Source of the DNA: Bartonella senegalensis OS02
GTDB taxonomy: Bacteria; Pseudomonadota; Alphaproteobacteria; Rhizobiales; Rhizobiaceae
Reading direction: 5' to 3'
DNA length: 64,000 nucleotides
NCBI RefSeq assembly: GCF_000312545.1
Contig: NZ_HE997540.1
Location: 208,514 to 272,513, forward strand
Part shown: in pieces, positions 8,555 to 18,537 of the stretch
Layout of the letters: each line of letters starts with the position of its first letter
Numbering within the stretch: position 1 is the stretch's first letter
Position numbers and translations under genes: made by a program
The notes under the pieces: generated by a model
What the model was told of the DNA's origin: nothing
Database searches by the model: none
The model's input: only the letters and a program-made list of their open reading frames with translations

Positions 8555-11485
8555 TCAATATTTCATGACTTGTTTAAAAATTGAACATACTGATTGCCCC
8601 GTTTCCTCTATTAATTTTTCAACACGCTGTAAATCAGGTTCTCCAACACTGTTTAACAAAAGATCGCTTAATCCCGGTGGCATATCATTAAGATCAAGAG
8701 CATCATTTAAGCAAAGTCGTATAATTTGGCTTAAATTTGTGTAAATACCATAGGCACGATGTAGATCAGAAATAAATGACTGATGAAAAAAATTGCTTGG
8801 TAATTGAGTCAAAATATCTGCTGTCGTTGCTCCAATTTCAAACGCAATCATATGCGTAATAAGGGCAAATTGGGCAATAAACTCCAAATCCATGATGCCA
8901 CCGGGTATCGTTTTCAAATCCCATCGATTCTCTGGCGGTTTTTCTTTTTCAATCAATAGACGCATTTCCCATATTGCTTTTGCTACATCCTTCTTGTTAC
9001 GAGAAAAAGCAATAATCGCACAGACCTCCTTTTCTAACTTTTGTAAAAAATCGAGATCTCCTGCAATACCTCGTGCCCTTGTCAAAGCAAGATGTTCCCA
9101 TATCCATGCTTCTCCACGATAATATTTCTTAAAAAATGGAAAAGAAACAGCAACGGGTCCTTTATTGCCTAATGGTCGCAATCTTAAATCAACGGCATAA
9201 AGAACACCTTGACTGGTAAGAGACGATAAAGCTGCAACCAAGTGCTGTGTCAAACGCGTATAATATTGGGGAATATAAAGCGGTTTTTTTCCATCAGATA
9301 TTTCCGCATCCTCATCATGTTCATAAAGCAAAATAAGGTCAATATCCGAACCAGCAGTTAATTCACGGCTTCCAAGTTTCCCCACACCCAGTATGCCAAA
9401 ACGCCCTCCTTTAACGCTACCGTGAAGATGCGAAAATTCCTCTTGAACTACAGCAAACGTTTTTGCGATCATAAGATCAGCAAGTGCCGTAAATGCAAAA
9501 CCTGCTCTCTCACCAGTAATTGCACCATTCAAAATCCGAATACCAATCAAAAAACGTTGCTCATCAGCAAAAAGCCTTAAGTGGTTGAGAATTTCTTCAT
9601 AAGAAGAAACACCTTCAAGAAAATATTCAAGCCGTTTTTCTAGATAAGCTTTTGTTGGCAATTCTGAAAAAATAGTTGGATCTAACATTCCATCAAAAAC
9701 ATGGGGTTTACGTGTAATAATTTCTGCAAGACGTGGAGCTGCACCCATGATAAGCACTAACATCTCCAACAGAGAAGGATTAGACTGCAAAAGACTAAAA
9801 AGCTGAATTCCTGAAGGCAACCCTTGTAAAAAACGATCAAAACACAACATGACTTCATCAGCTCGTTTTGTCGCGCCAAAAGCTTTCAAAAGTGCTGGAG
9901 TCAATTCTGTTAATCTCTCACGCGCTTCTGCAGATTGCGTTGCTTTATAACGCCCGCAATGAAGTGTGCGCATAATACGACAAATATCACTCGCTCTTTC
10001 AAAACCTAAACGGCTTAATGTTATTAATGTCTCTGGATCATCTTCTTCACCGGTAAAAACTAAATTGCCGATTTCCAAACCCAGTTCTTGTTCATTCTCA
10101 AACAATGCAGCATAATGTTTTTCGACAACCTGAAGCGTTTTTAATAAATCGCAGATAAAGCTGCTCGTGTCTTGATAGCCCATCAAATAGGCAACACTGG
10201 TAAATTGAGAAACATCATTTGGGAGAAGATGCGTTTGTTCATCCGAAAGCATTTGAATACGATGTTCTACATTGCGTAAAAAAGCATAACTTTTTACAAG
10301 GCTATCTCTCGTTTTCTCACTGATCCAACCCAGATTATGAAGTTCTGCTAACATTGCAACTGTCTGACGCCCACGCAATTGAGGAAAACGCCCACCAGCA
10401 ATGAGTTGTTGTGTCTGGACAAAAAACTCAATCTCACGAATACCACCTCGTCCTAACTTTATATTATGACCATAAGCAGCAATTTGACCATAATTTTTAT
10501 ATGCATGGATTTGACGCTTGATCGAATGAATATCTGCAATTGCAGCATAATCTAAATATTTCCGCCACATATAAGGAAAAAGCTCTTTGAGAAAGTGAAA
10601 GCCTGCCCTTTTATCACCTGCAACTGGGCGTGCCTTAATCATAGCTGCCCGCTCCCAATTTTGTCCACGCCCCTCGTAATAACGCAAGGCAGTTCTTACC
10701 GGTAAAGCTAAAGGTGTTGAACTTGGATCTGGTCGAAGTCGAAAATCAAGACGAAAAACATACCCTTCTGCAGTACGTTCTTGAATGATACGGATTAATC
10801 GACGTACCATTTTAGAGAAGAAATCAATATTCTCAGAAAGATTACCAATATGAGGTGACATTTCATCAATAAAAACAATAAGATCAATATCAGAAGAATA
10901 ATTAAGTTCTCCTGCCCCCAATTTTCCCATCCCCAGAATGATTAAACCACAGTCTTTTTCTGGATCTTCACGGCTCAATAAATTTATTTTACCATGATCA
11001 TGTGCTTCTCTTAAAAGAAAACGGAGTGCCACACCTAATGCAGCTTCTCCCAAACGGGTCAACCAAGCACATGAAATTTCGTAAGTAAAAATACCACCCA
11101 AATCAGCTAAAGCAATGAGAATATGCGCTTCTCGTTTTTTGCGTCTTAAAGCCGTCATTAATGCATTTTCACGTATCGATTCACTTTTATCAATAAGCGC
11201 AATATCCTCTATAATTTCGCTCAATCTTGTTTCTATATCAACATGTAATAAGGGACTGAGATACGAGGGATTGGCAATCAAAGCTTCACGCAAAAAAGGC
11301 GATAAGGTCATAACTGCGCTTAGAAAATTAATCTGTTTTCCTTGATTTGAAAGAGAGAAAACAAGCGACTTTAAATTTTCTTTCCTCGCTTGTTCTTCAA
11401 GATCTTTTAACCATTGAGAACCACTTTCATCGAGAGGGCGTAAAGAAAGAAACTGTGTTTTTAAAAAAGCATTTTTCATTCGCAC
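8555..11485 (-). CDS. glnE: Bifunctional glutamine synthetase adenylyltransferase/adenylyl-removing enzyme
   Basis: A 976-residue protein of normal GlnE length. It has the expected two nucleotidyltransferase halves: the N-terminal half carries SSDIDLIVF (Asp199 and Asp201) and the C-terminal half GSDIDLILL (Asp714 and Asp716), each followed by RLRPxxxxxPLA-type blocks. GlnE adds AMP to glutamine synthetase or removes it in response to PII, matching nitrogen assimilation to supply. It is the last gene of the minus-strand block and starts 88 bp after the histidine kinase gene, as in other Rhizobiales where degP, a two-component pair and glnE adjoin. Confidence 0.96.
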   Translation of the reverse strand: MRMKNAFLKTQFLSLRPLDESGSQWLKDLEEQARKENLKSLVFSLSNQGKQINFLSAVMTLSPFLREALIANPSYLSPLLHVDIETRLSEIIEDIALIDKSESIRENALMTALRRKKREAHILIALADLGGIFTYEISCAWLTRLGEAALGVALRFLLREAHDHGKINLLSREDPEKDCGLIILGMGKLGAGELNYSSDIDLIVFIDEMSPHIGNLSENIDFFSKMVRRLIRIIQERTAEGYVFRLDFRLRPDPSSTPLALPVRTALRYYEGRGQNWERAAMIKARPVAGDKRAGFHFLKELFPYMWRKYLDYAAIADIHSIKRQIHAYKNYGQIAAYGHNIKLGRGGIREIEFFVQTQQLIAGGRFPQLRGRQTVAMLAELHNLGWISEKTRDSLVKSYAFLRNVEHRIQMLSDEQTHLLPNDVSQFTSVAYLMGYQDTSSFICDLLKTLQVVEKHYAALFENEQELGLEIGNLVFTGEEDDPETLITLSRLGFERASDICRIMRTLHCGRYKATQSAEARERLTELTPALLKAFGATKRADEVMLCFDRFLQGLPSGIQLFSLLQSNPSLLEMLVLIMGAAPRLAEIITRKPHVFDGMLDPTIFSELPTKAYLEKRLEYFLEGVSSYEEILNHLRLFADEQRFLIGIRILNGAITGERAGFAFTALADLMIAKTFAVVQEEFSHLHGSVKGGRFGILGVGKLGSRELTAGSDIDLILLYEHDEDAEISDGKKPLYIPQYYTRLTQHLVAALSSLTSQGVLYAVDLRLRPLGNKGPVAVSFPFFKKYYRGEAWIWEHLALTRARGIAGDLDFLQKLEKEVCAIIAFSRNKKDVAKAIWEMRLLIEKEKPPENRWDLKTIPGGIMDLEFIAQFALITHMIAFEIGATTADILTQLPSNFFHQSFISDLHRAYGIYTNLSQIIRLCLNDALDLNDMPPGLSDLLLNSVGEPDLQRVEKLIEETGQSVCSIFKQVMKY

Positions 11486-11573
11486 TGCCTAAAAAGCATT
11501 TAACCTTTCTTTCTTCTGCCTTATACTTAAAAAAGCTATTCTGTGTAAAAATAGAACGGTTAAGTAAAATACT

Positions 11574-12956
11574 TTAAGGAAATAATAAAACAGCTCTAAG
11601 CCCTGGATTAGCGTCTTCAAGTAAAAGTTCACCTCCATGAAGTTTCATAACAGCTTTTGCTATACTTAAACCAATACCAAAACCGGGTCGTGTTCGGCTT
11701 TCTTCAAGACGAAAAAAGCGCTCTGTTACTTTTTCACGTTTATCCGCTGCAATTCCCGGACCATTATCGCTAACGACAACTAACAAATGTTCACCACGAT
11801 ATTCCATCGATAAGCAAACTTTCGCCTTCCTTCCATCTTTAGATGCATATTTAATCGCATTATCGATAAGATTAAAAATCGATTGCGCAACAAGCTCACG
11901 ATTTAATTTCAGCTCTTTATCAAAGATATCCCCTAACCGAAGTAAAACACCGGACTCTTCAGCAAAAGGTTCGTAAATTTCAATAGCATCTTCAAGGATC
12001 AGTTTCATATTCATAGTTTCAAGATGCTCAATTGTACTACTCGCCTCAATGCGTGAAATCATTAAAATAGCATTAAAAGTACGAATGAGTTGATCTGATT
12101 CAGCAATGATACCCTCAAGTGCTTGACTATATTCAAGCTTTGTCTTTTGCCCCGAAAGGGCTGCTTCAGCACGATTTCTAAGACGCGTGAGCGGTGTTTT
12201 TAAATCATGAGCAATATTATCAGACACTTGACGCAAACCAATATTTAATTCTTCAATGCGGTCTAACATAACGTTCAGATTAGCCGATAACCTATCAAAC
12301 TCATCCCCTACCCCAGAAACAGGTAAACGCCCACTGAAATCCCCCTCCATCAAGCGCTGTGATGCAGCCGTTACATGATCAATTCTCTGCAATGCCCGCC
12401 TACCAACAAAAAACCATATGAGTAAAGCCCCTCCAACCATTGCTGCAAGAGCAATCATGACTGCTTTACGAATAACCGCCACAAAACGTTCTGGTTCATC
12501 TAAATCTCGCCCCACAAGAATTTTCATAGCATTGGGCAAATCAACAATAATTGCTAAAGCACGATGTTCACCTGTTTTGCCATGTTCTCCAAAACGTGAA
12601 TATAAAAAAGAATTGGCAATAAAGCCATTACGATTCAAAAGGCCTAATTCAATACGTGCAACATTGCCTGCTAAAATACGCCCCATAGGATCAGCAACAA
12701 GATACAGAAAAGCTCCTGGTTGACGCGAACGATAATCAATAGTGCGTATTAATAAAGGGAGCCCACCATAGTTATAAGCGTTTTCGATACGTCTTAATTC
12801 TTCACGCAAAGCCTGTTCAGTTTGCTCGGTTAACAATGAAACAGAAAATGCCATTATATAAATAGAAAGACCTGTTGCAACTAACCCAAACAGTAAAATA
12901 TAAAGTGCTGAAAGCCTTAGCGCAGTTGTGCGCATCATATTAAGTAAACGATTCAT
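11574..12956 (-). CDS. Sensor histidine kinase of the degP-linked two-component system
   Basis: A 460-residue kinase with two membrane helices (about residues 15-38 and 163-184) around a periplasmic loop, a HAMP domain after the second helix, the His motif IAHDLKTPLTRLRNRAE (His250) and the ATPase motifs DNGPGI and FGIGLSIAKAV. Its start codon overlaps the regulator's stop codon in ATGA, so translation is probably coupled. Position next to degP suggests an envelope-stress or periplasmic signal; the signal itself cannot be read from the sequence. Confidence 0.92.
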   Translation of the reverse strand: MNRLLNMMRTTALRLSALYILLFGLVATGLSIYIMAFSVSLLTEQTEQALREELRRIENAYNYGGLPLLIRTIDYRSRQPGAFLYLVADPMGRILAGNVARIELGLLNRNGFIANSFLYSRFGEHGKTGEHRALAIIVDLPNAMKILVGRDLDEPERFVAVIRKAVMIALAAMVGGALLIWFFVGRRALQRIDHVTAASQRLMEGDFSGRLPVSGVGDEFDRLSANLNVMLDRIEELNIGLRQVSDNIAHDLKTPLTRLRNRAEAALSGQKTKLEYSQALEGIIAESDQLIRTFNAILMISRIEASSTIEHLETMNMKLILEDAIEIYEPFAEESGVLLRLGDIFDKELKLNRELVAQSIFNLIDNAIKYASKDGRKAKVCLSMEYRGEHLLVVVSDNGPGIAADKREKVTERFFRLEESRTRPGFGIGLSIAKAVMKLHGGELLLEDANPGLRAVLLFP

Positions 12957-13639
12957 ATTTTGTTATCTGGTGCCTTCAGCATATATCCTGCTCCACGTAT
13001 GGTATAGAGAAGTGGAACATCAAAATCTTTTTCAATTTTTGCTCTTAAACGAGATATATGAACGTCTATGACATTTGTTTGTGGATCAAAATGATAATCC
13101 CAAACATTTTCTAAAAGCATGGTACGGGTGACAACCTGCCCAGCATATCGCATCAAATATTCAAGTAAACGAAACTCTCGTGGCTGTAACATAATATTTC
13201 TCTCACCTCGTTTTACTGTATGTGCGAGCCGATCTAGCTCAAGATTGCCTACGCAATAAACCGTTTCTGCCTCTTTAGGATTTTTCCGCCGTTGCAACAC
13301 TTCAACACGGGCAAGAAGTTCAGAAAAAGCATAAGGCTTTGTCAAATAATCATCACCTCCTGCACGCAATCCCATCACACGATCATTCACTTGTCCTAAA
13401 GCTGAAAGGATGAGAGCTGGTGTTTCATTGCCTTTAGCACGCAATTCAGCAATAATAGAAAGACCATCACGATGCAAAAGCATCCGATCAACAACCATAA
13501 CATCATAATTCCCCGTTTCAGCTAGAGCATATCCCGTCTCACCGTCATACGCAACATCAACCGAATGTCCTGCCTCCCCAAAAGCTTTTTCGAGATAACG
13601 CCCCGTTTCATGATCATCTTCGATAACGAGTATCTTCAT
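12953..13639 (-). CDS. OmpR-family response regulator of the degP-linked two-component system
   Basis: A receiver domain (acidic pair EDD at residues 7-9, phospho-acceptor Asp51 in VVDRML) is followed by an OmpR/PhoB winged-helix domain ending RGAGYML. I place the start at the second ATG (MKILVIEDD) because GGAG lies 8 bases before it, whereas it sits only 1 base from an ATG at 13648. The stop overlaps the kinase start (ATGA). Partner of the adjacent kinase; target genes are unknown, with degP the obvious candidate from its position immediately upstream. Confidence 0.92.
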   Translation of the reverse strand: MKILVIEDDHETGRYLEKAFGEAGHSVDVAYDGETGYALAETGNYDVMVVDRMLLHRDGLSIIAELRAKGNETPALILSALGQVNDRVMGLRAGGDDYLTKPYAFSELLARVEVLQRRKNPKEAETVYCVGNLELDRLAHTVKRGERNIMLQPREFRLLEYLMRYAGQVVTRTMLLENVWDYHFDPQTNVIDVHISRLRAKIEKDFDVPLLYTIRGAGYMLKAPDNKI

Positions 13640-13673
13640 AAAACGCATCTCCGTTATTTGATTAAACAGCGTT

Positions 13674-13706
13674 GTAGGACAAAAGTGTACAAAACTTTTG
13701 TCCTAC
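13674..13706. repeat. Strong inverted repeat between degP and the response regulator gene
   Basis: A perfect 13-bp stem, GTAGGACAAAAGT paired with ACTTTTGTCCTAC, around a 7-base loop. It sits 14 bases after the degP stop and about 35 bases before the regulator start. No T-run follows on the minus strand, so it is not a standard terminator; it could be an mRNA processing or stability element, a partial attenuator, or a dimeric protein site. Confidence 0.7.
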
Positions 13707-13719
13707 CATTCATTAGGTA

Positions 13720-15240
13720 TTATTTTTTTAAAATAGGAAGAGCAACAAAACGATTTTGCTCATTGGTTCGCACTTGAAGAAGTATGGCCTTCCGTCCTAA
13801 CTTTTGAGCATTTTTGATTGTATCCGTAATATCAGAGACCTTTTTAACAGATTTATTATTCACTGTCACAATCACATCACCAGGACGTATTCCTTTATCT
13901 GCGGCATCGGAATCTGGATCTACATCCGTTACAACCAATCCTACACCATCATCAGAAGGAGCAACAATCAAACCATAATCGTCCAATGTTTCATCTGAAT
14001 TCTTGTTCTCATTCGGATATTTCGAGCCATCCTTCATACTTTCATCTTCAGGCATCGAATCAAGTTTCACCTTAATATTCTCTTCCTTCCCAGATTTCCA
14101 AACACCTAAGGTTACTGTTTCTCCAGGGCTCATATTGGCAATACGCTTTGCTAGATCACGGACATCATTAATCTTTTCACCATTCACTGAAATAATAACA
14201 TCACCTGCCTTGATACCCGCTTTTGCCGCTGGTCCCTTTAATGGATCAGTAATTAAAGCACCTTTAGCTTCCTTCAAACCAATTGAATCAGAAATTTCTT
14301 TCGTTACAGGTTGAATTTGAACCCCAAGCCAACCACGCTGAACTAAACCTTTTTCAATAAGTTGTTGCACAACCTGTTTTGCTGTTGCTGCCGGAATAGC
14401 GAAAGCAATCCCAACATTTCCGCCAGAAGGAGAAAAAATTGCTGTATTCACTCCAACAACCTTTCCATTGAGATCAAAAGTTGGACCTCCAGAATTTCCT
14501 CGATTCACAGCGGCATCAATCTGAATAAAATCATCATAAACACCAGTGCCGATATCACGCCCACGTGCTGAAACAATACCTGCTGTTACAGTTCCACCAA
14601 GACCAAATGGATTACCAATAGCAACAACCCAATCACCAACGCGAAGCTTTGTATCATCACCAAAATCAACATAAGAAAATTTTCTTTTTTCATTGACTTT
14701 TAAGACTGCAAGATCGGTTCGTGGATCTGTTCCAATGAGTTTCGCATTCAATTCCGTGCCATCATCAAGAACAACAGTGTAGCTTGTACCATCAGAAATC
14801 ACATGATTATTGGTCACAATATAACCATCAGACGAGATAAAAAAGCCCGATCCAAAAGCTATAGGACGCAGTCTATGCGAATGTTGAAAAGATTTGTTGT
14901 TAGGCTTATCACGATTATAAAATTCTTGAAAAAACTTTTTCAAGGGATGTTGATCTGGTAATTGGTCAAAGCCTGGAGTACTAAAAAAGTCACTAAAGAA
15001 CCACTCTTTTTTCTTTTTATTGCTCTTCACCTGCACTGAAACAACAGCAGGCTTCACTTGAGAAACAATATCTGCAAATCCCTGTTGTTGTATTAAGGAA
15101 GTAAATACAGAATTTGCATGCGCTTTTGTCGTCCACAAGCTTGATCCACATCCACTGAAAAACAGTGCAGATTCTAAAGCAGCAGAAAAACTTACTGCAG
15201 CTAATGTTGTGAAGAATTTCTTTTTAACCATTTGGTACAT
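13720..15240 (-). CDS. degP: Periplasmic serine protease Do (DegP/HtrA)
   Basis: A 506-residue HtrA protease. The N-terminal signal peptide ends near KAHA-NSV. The catalytic triad is visible: His146 in TNNHVI, Asp176 in RTDLAVLK and Ser250 in RGNSGGPTF. Two PDZ domains follow (about residues 290-385 and 415-500). DegP degrades or refolds damaged envelope proteins. GGAG is too close to the first ATG but 10 bases before a second ATG (MVKKKFF, start 15231), which may be the true start. Its place between the ccm genes and a two-component pair is conserved in rhizobia. Confidence 0.95.
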   Translation of the reverse strand: MYQMVKKKFFTTLAAVSFSAALESALFFSGCGSSLWTTKAHANSVFTSLIQQQGFADIVSQVKPAVVSVQVKSNKKKKEWFFSDFFSTPGFDQLPDQHPLKKFFQEFYNRDKPNNKSFQHSHRLRPIAFGSGFFISSDGYIVTNNHVISDGTSYTVVLDDGTELNAKLIGTDPRTDLAVLKVNEKRKFSYVDFGDDTKLRVGDWVVAIGNPFGLGGTVTAGIVSARGRDIGTGVYDDFIQIDAAVNRGNSGGPTFDLNGKVVGVNTAIFSPSGGNVGIAFAIPAATAKQVVQQLIEKGLVQRGWLGVQIQPVTKEISDSIGLKEAKGALITDPLKGPAAKAGIKAGDVIISVNGEKINDVRDLAKRIANMSPGETVTLGVWKSGKEENIKVKLDSMPEDESMKDGSKYPNENKNSDETLDDYGLIVAPSDDGVGLVVTDVDPDSDAADKGIRPGDVIVTVNNKSVKKVSDITDTIKNAQKLGRKAILLQVRTNEQNRFVALPILKK

Positions 15241-15420
15241 GCTCCTATTTAATCATATTGTTATCCCAATCCTGTCTGGCTCTTTATAAAATAACAGACC
15301 TTACCGTTTTCTGTCTAAATTGTTAAAGTTTTGTAAGGTTTAAAGACATAAATAACGCATCATGATGAAAAAAAGCTGATCTCAACTGAAATGACCCTAT
15401 TTTTTCCTTTCACATCTGTG

Positions 15421-15879
15421 TTAACAAAAAGGTATTTTTGACTGTTTTTCTTTATCAGCGTTTAAAGTAATGCCTTTTTCGCGCATGGACCGTCTTATTC
15501 GGAAAAATATGGTGTTTGTACCAATGAGGATAATTATCAAAGGCGATAACCATAAAAACCAAGTCGTTTTATTAAATGACGGCTTTAAGAGGATAAATTC
15601 ACCATATCGCTCAACAAGAAAATCAATAATCTGCTGATCACTCTTACCCATTTTTAAATGTTCACGGATTAAAAGCCGTAAATCGCGCGCTAATGCAGCA
15701 TCTGAATCATCAATTGATTGATTTTGACAAACTGGGCAACGTAAATGTGATGAAATATGACGCGCACGCGCTTCAAGAACTGTATCCTTTAAAACTTCAT
15801 CTGGCTCGACTGCTCTTACTAATGATTGAGAAAAAACAGTAATAAAAAAAAGCAAAGTGCAAAATAGTTTTTTTTTCAT
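15421..15879 (-). CDS. ccmH: Cytochrome c maturation protein CcmH (CycL)
   Basis: A 152-residue protein with a signal peptide (residues 1-23), the redox motif LRCPVCQNQ (Cys48 and Cys51) and one C-terminal membrane helix (about 105-126). CcmH keeps the apocytochrome CXXCH cysteines reduced for heme ligation. It corresponds to the short CycL form, with the TPR part encoded separately as ccmI. The start overlaps the ccmF stop by 4 bases. Confidence 0.95.
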   Translation of the reverse strand: MKKKLFCTLLFFITVFSQSLVRAVEPDEVLKDTVLEARARHISSHLRCPVCQNQSIDDSDAALARDLRLLIREHLKMGKSDQQIIDFLVERYGEFILLKPSFNKTTWFLWLSPLIIILIGTNTIFFRIRRSMREKGITLNADKEKQSKIPFC

Positions 15880-17861
15880 CTTAATGCCTTTTTAGAAACT
15901 TTAAAGCGAGAAACTTTCCTTTGATGCCCCACAATGCGGAACCAATAACCAAAAAGAGAAAAACATCCCCCCATAGCCATCATCAAGGCCCCTAACCAAA
16001 CACATATTATGTAAGGCTTCCACCATATATGTAAAACAAGTCCTCGTTCATCTATTCGTCCTGGAACAATATAGAGTTGAGATAAACCATGATTTTGAAG
16101 ACCAACTTCCGTTGTCGGCGTATTTTGACTTGGATAGAAACGCTTTGATGCTTTTACATTCCCAATCCTGTTTTTATTTTCATATATTGTAAAATAAAAC
16201 TCTATTGCCGAATAATTTGGACCAGCTTTATCACGCATTTCATTTAAATGAAGAGTTTTACCCGCTATCGTTACCCTATCTCCTTTATGCATGATGAGAA
16301 TACGCTCTTGCCCAAAAGTTGCTACATAAATAATACCAAATAATGTAACACTTAACCCCATATGCGCTATTGTTGCCCCAAAAACAGACCATGGTAATCT
16401 AATAAATCTCTTAACCCGCACTAGCAAAGTTATCTTATGATCTCCGCTCTTTGCCCAAAGATCAGCTAAACTGCCTAAAAACACAAAAGTTGAAAGTCCA
16501 ATTCCTAGAACAACAAAAATATCACGCAAAGAAGCGACATAAAATGTAATGAAACAAACTATAGCGACTAATGCAAAAACAAACCACAGTCGTTCAAAAA
16601 CCGCGAGCAAATCACCGCTTTTCCACGCTATCATTGATCCAAATGGAACCAAAAATAACAATAACATCATTAAAGGACCACAGGTAAGGTTAAAAAAATC
16701 CGCTCCTACAGAAATTTTTTGCCCTGTCAATACCTCAATAAAATAGGGATAGAGCGTACCAACCAAAATTGTCGCTGTGATTGTTGTGAGTAACAAATTA
16801 TTTAAAACAATAAAACCTTCACGCGAAATTGGCTGAAAAAATCTTCCCGGTGTCAAAACAGGTACACGCAAGGCAAAAAGAAGCAATGCCCCTCCCGTGA
16901 AAAACAATAAAAGTGCAAGAATTGCTTGTCCTCGTGCTGGATCAACAACAAAACTATGAACTGACATTAAAAGACCAGAACGAACAAGAAAAGTTCCCAT
17001 AAGAGAAAGAGAAAAAGTAAGAATGGACAAAAATAAAGTCCAATTTTTCAACGTTCCCCGTTTTTCAAGAACAAGAGCAGAATGTAAAAGAGCTGTTCCT
17101 GAAAGCCAAGGCATAAACGAAACATTTTCCACCGGATCCCAAAACCAATAACCACCCCATCCTAGCTCATAATAAGCCCAATAGGACCCCACCATAATAC
17201 CCAACGTCAAAAAACACCAAGCAAGTAGAAGCCAAGGACGAATCCAATGTGCCCAAAGCCTATCGACATATCCCAGAATCAATGCCGCTACGGCAAAAGA
17301 AAAACAAAGTGAAAAACCAACATACCCTAAATAAAGAAGTGGTGGATGAATTGCTAATGCGATATCCTGCAAAAGAGGATTGAGATCTTTTCCCTGCAAG
17401 GCAGGCGGATTAACACGTAAAAAGGGATTGGATATAAAAAGAACAAATAAAAGAAAAGCGCTTGTCATCCAACTTTGGCATATTAAAACGAGTGCCTTAA
17501 ACGGTTCTGGCAAATGCTGGCTGAACAACGCTACCAGTGTACTAAAAAAAGCAAGACTTAAAACCCATAACAACATAGATCCTTCATGATTTCCCCAAAC
17601 ACCAGTAATTTTATACAGCATGGGCTTTTCTGAATGAGAATTCTCAACCACATTCAAAACAGAAAAATCAGAAACAATATAGGCATGAACAATAATCAAA
17701 AAAGATAAGCATAATAATGTAAAAGTAATATATGTTAAGGAAACGGCTGTTTGCATTAATGAACGCTCACCCCGCAAAAAACCTAAAGCAGGTAAAAAAG
17801 CCCCTAATAAACTTACTGCAAAGGCTGCTGATAAAAAAAGATGCCCCAGTTCAACAAGCAC
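15876..17861 (-). CDS. ccmF: Cytochrome c heme lyase subunit CcmF (CycK)
   Basis: A 661-residue polytopic membrane protein of normal family length. The heme-handling WWD motif WGGYWFWDPVEN is at residues 235-246, and conserved periplasmic histidines are present, for example in ALAIHPPLLYLGY. CcmF takes heme from CcmE and attaches it to apocytochrome c with CcmH and CcmI. It lies 7 bases after ccmE and overlaps ccmH, so the genes form one operon. Confidence 0.97.
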   Translation of the reverse strand: MLVELGHLFLSAAFAVSLLGAFLPALGFLRGERSLMQTAVSLTYITFTLLCLSFLIIVHAYIVSDFSVLNVVENSHSEKPMLYKITGVWGNHEGSMLLWVLSLAFFSTLVALFSQHLPEPFKALVLICQSWMTSAFLLFVLFISNPFLRVNPPALQGKDLNPLLQDIALAIHPPLLYLGYVGFSLCFSFAVAALILGYVDRLWAHWIRPWLLLAWCFLTLGIMVGSYWAYYELGWGGYWFWDPVENVSFMPWLSGTALLHSALVLEKRGTLKNWTLFLSILTFSLSLMGTFLVRSGLLMSVHSFVVDPARGQAILALLLFFTGGALLLFALRVPVLTPGRFFQPISREGFIVLNNLLLTTITATILVGTLYPYFIEVLTGQKISVGADFFNLTCGPLMMLLLFLVPFGSMIAWKSGDLLAVFERLWFVFALVAIVCFITFYVASLRDIFVVLGIGLSTFVFLGSLADLWAKSGDHKITLLVRVKRFIRLPWSVFGATIAHMGLSVTLFGIIYVATFGQERILIMHKGDRVTIAGKTLHLNEMRDKAGPNYSAIEFYFTIYENKNRIGNVKASKRFYPSQNTPTTEVGLQNHGLSQLYIVPGRIDERGLVLHIWWKPYIICVWLGALMMAMGGCFSLFGYWFRIVGHQRKVSRFKVSKKALR

Positions 17862-17868
17862 AATCGAA

Positions 17869-18348
17869 TTATTTCTCCACTTTGTGATGTTTATTCAAAC
17901 GATCAGCTGTTTCTTGAGACATATAAGTCTCATCATGTTTTGCTAAAATACGCGTACCTATAAAAAAACCCTGTTTATCAAAATATCCTTCTACGATAAC
18001 ACCCTGCCCCTCACGAAAAAGATCGGGTAAAGCACCACTGAAAATCACTTTTTCATGTTTTACGTTATCCGTCACGAAGAAAACAATCCCCCTCTCTCCA
18101 AAATATTCAACAGTCCCCTTTTCAACAAAACCACCTAAACGCAAAGGATGCCCCATTAGAATATCTTCTTTTGTAACTTCAGATGGCATGCGAAAAAAGC
18201 TTACGGTATTACGCAATGCATACATAATAAGACTTGTTGCAATCGCTATAATCAAGCAACACAATAAAACCAACAGCAATCGCTTTTTTTTTCGTTGCTT
18301 TAAAATGACTCTCAATGAAGGAGAGTTATGGAATGATTGACTGTTCAT
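17869..18348 (-). CDS. ccmE: Heme chaperone CcmE (CycJ)
   Basis: A 159-residue protein with one N-terminal membrane anchor (about residues 22-44) and an OB-fold periplasmic domain. The heme-binding His138 sits in LAKHDETYM, with Tyr142 in the family position. CcmE receives heme from CcmC and passes it to CcmF. About 190 bp separate it from ccmI, a longer gap than elsewhere in the cluster, with no terminator visible. Confidence 0.96.
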   Translation of the reverse strand: MNSQSFHNSPSLRVILKQRKKKRLLLVLLCCLIIAIATSLIMYALRNTVSFFRMPSEVTKEDILMGHPLRLGGFVEKGTVEYFGERGIVFFVTDNVKHEKVIFSGALPDLFREGQGVIVEGYFDKQGFFIGTRILAKHDETYMSQETADRLNKHHKVEK

Positions 18349-18537
18349 AGGCTATCTTAGAAAATTCTTTTATTCATGCGGTATATCAATATTCCTTATC
18401 CCCATGTCTTATCTTTTAAAGACAGCTTGGCATATTTTTTCATATGGGCGCAACTTTTTATCAATATCTTTAATATTCTCAGATATCCCCTCTAATTTAA
18501 GTTTCTAAACTGGCTACAGTCGATTTTTCTTAAGATT

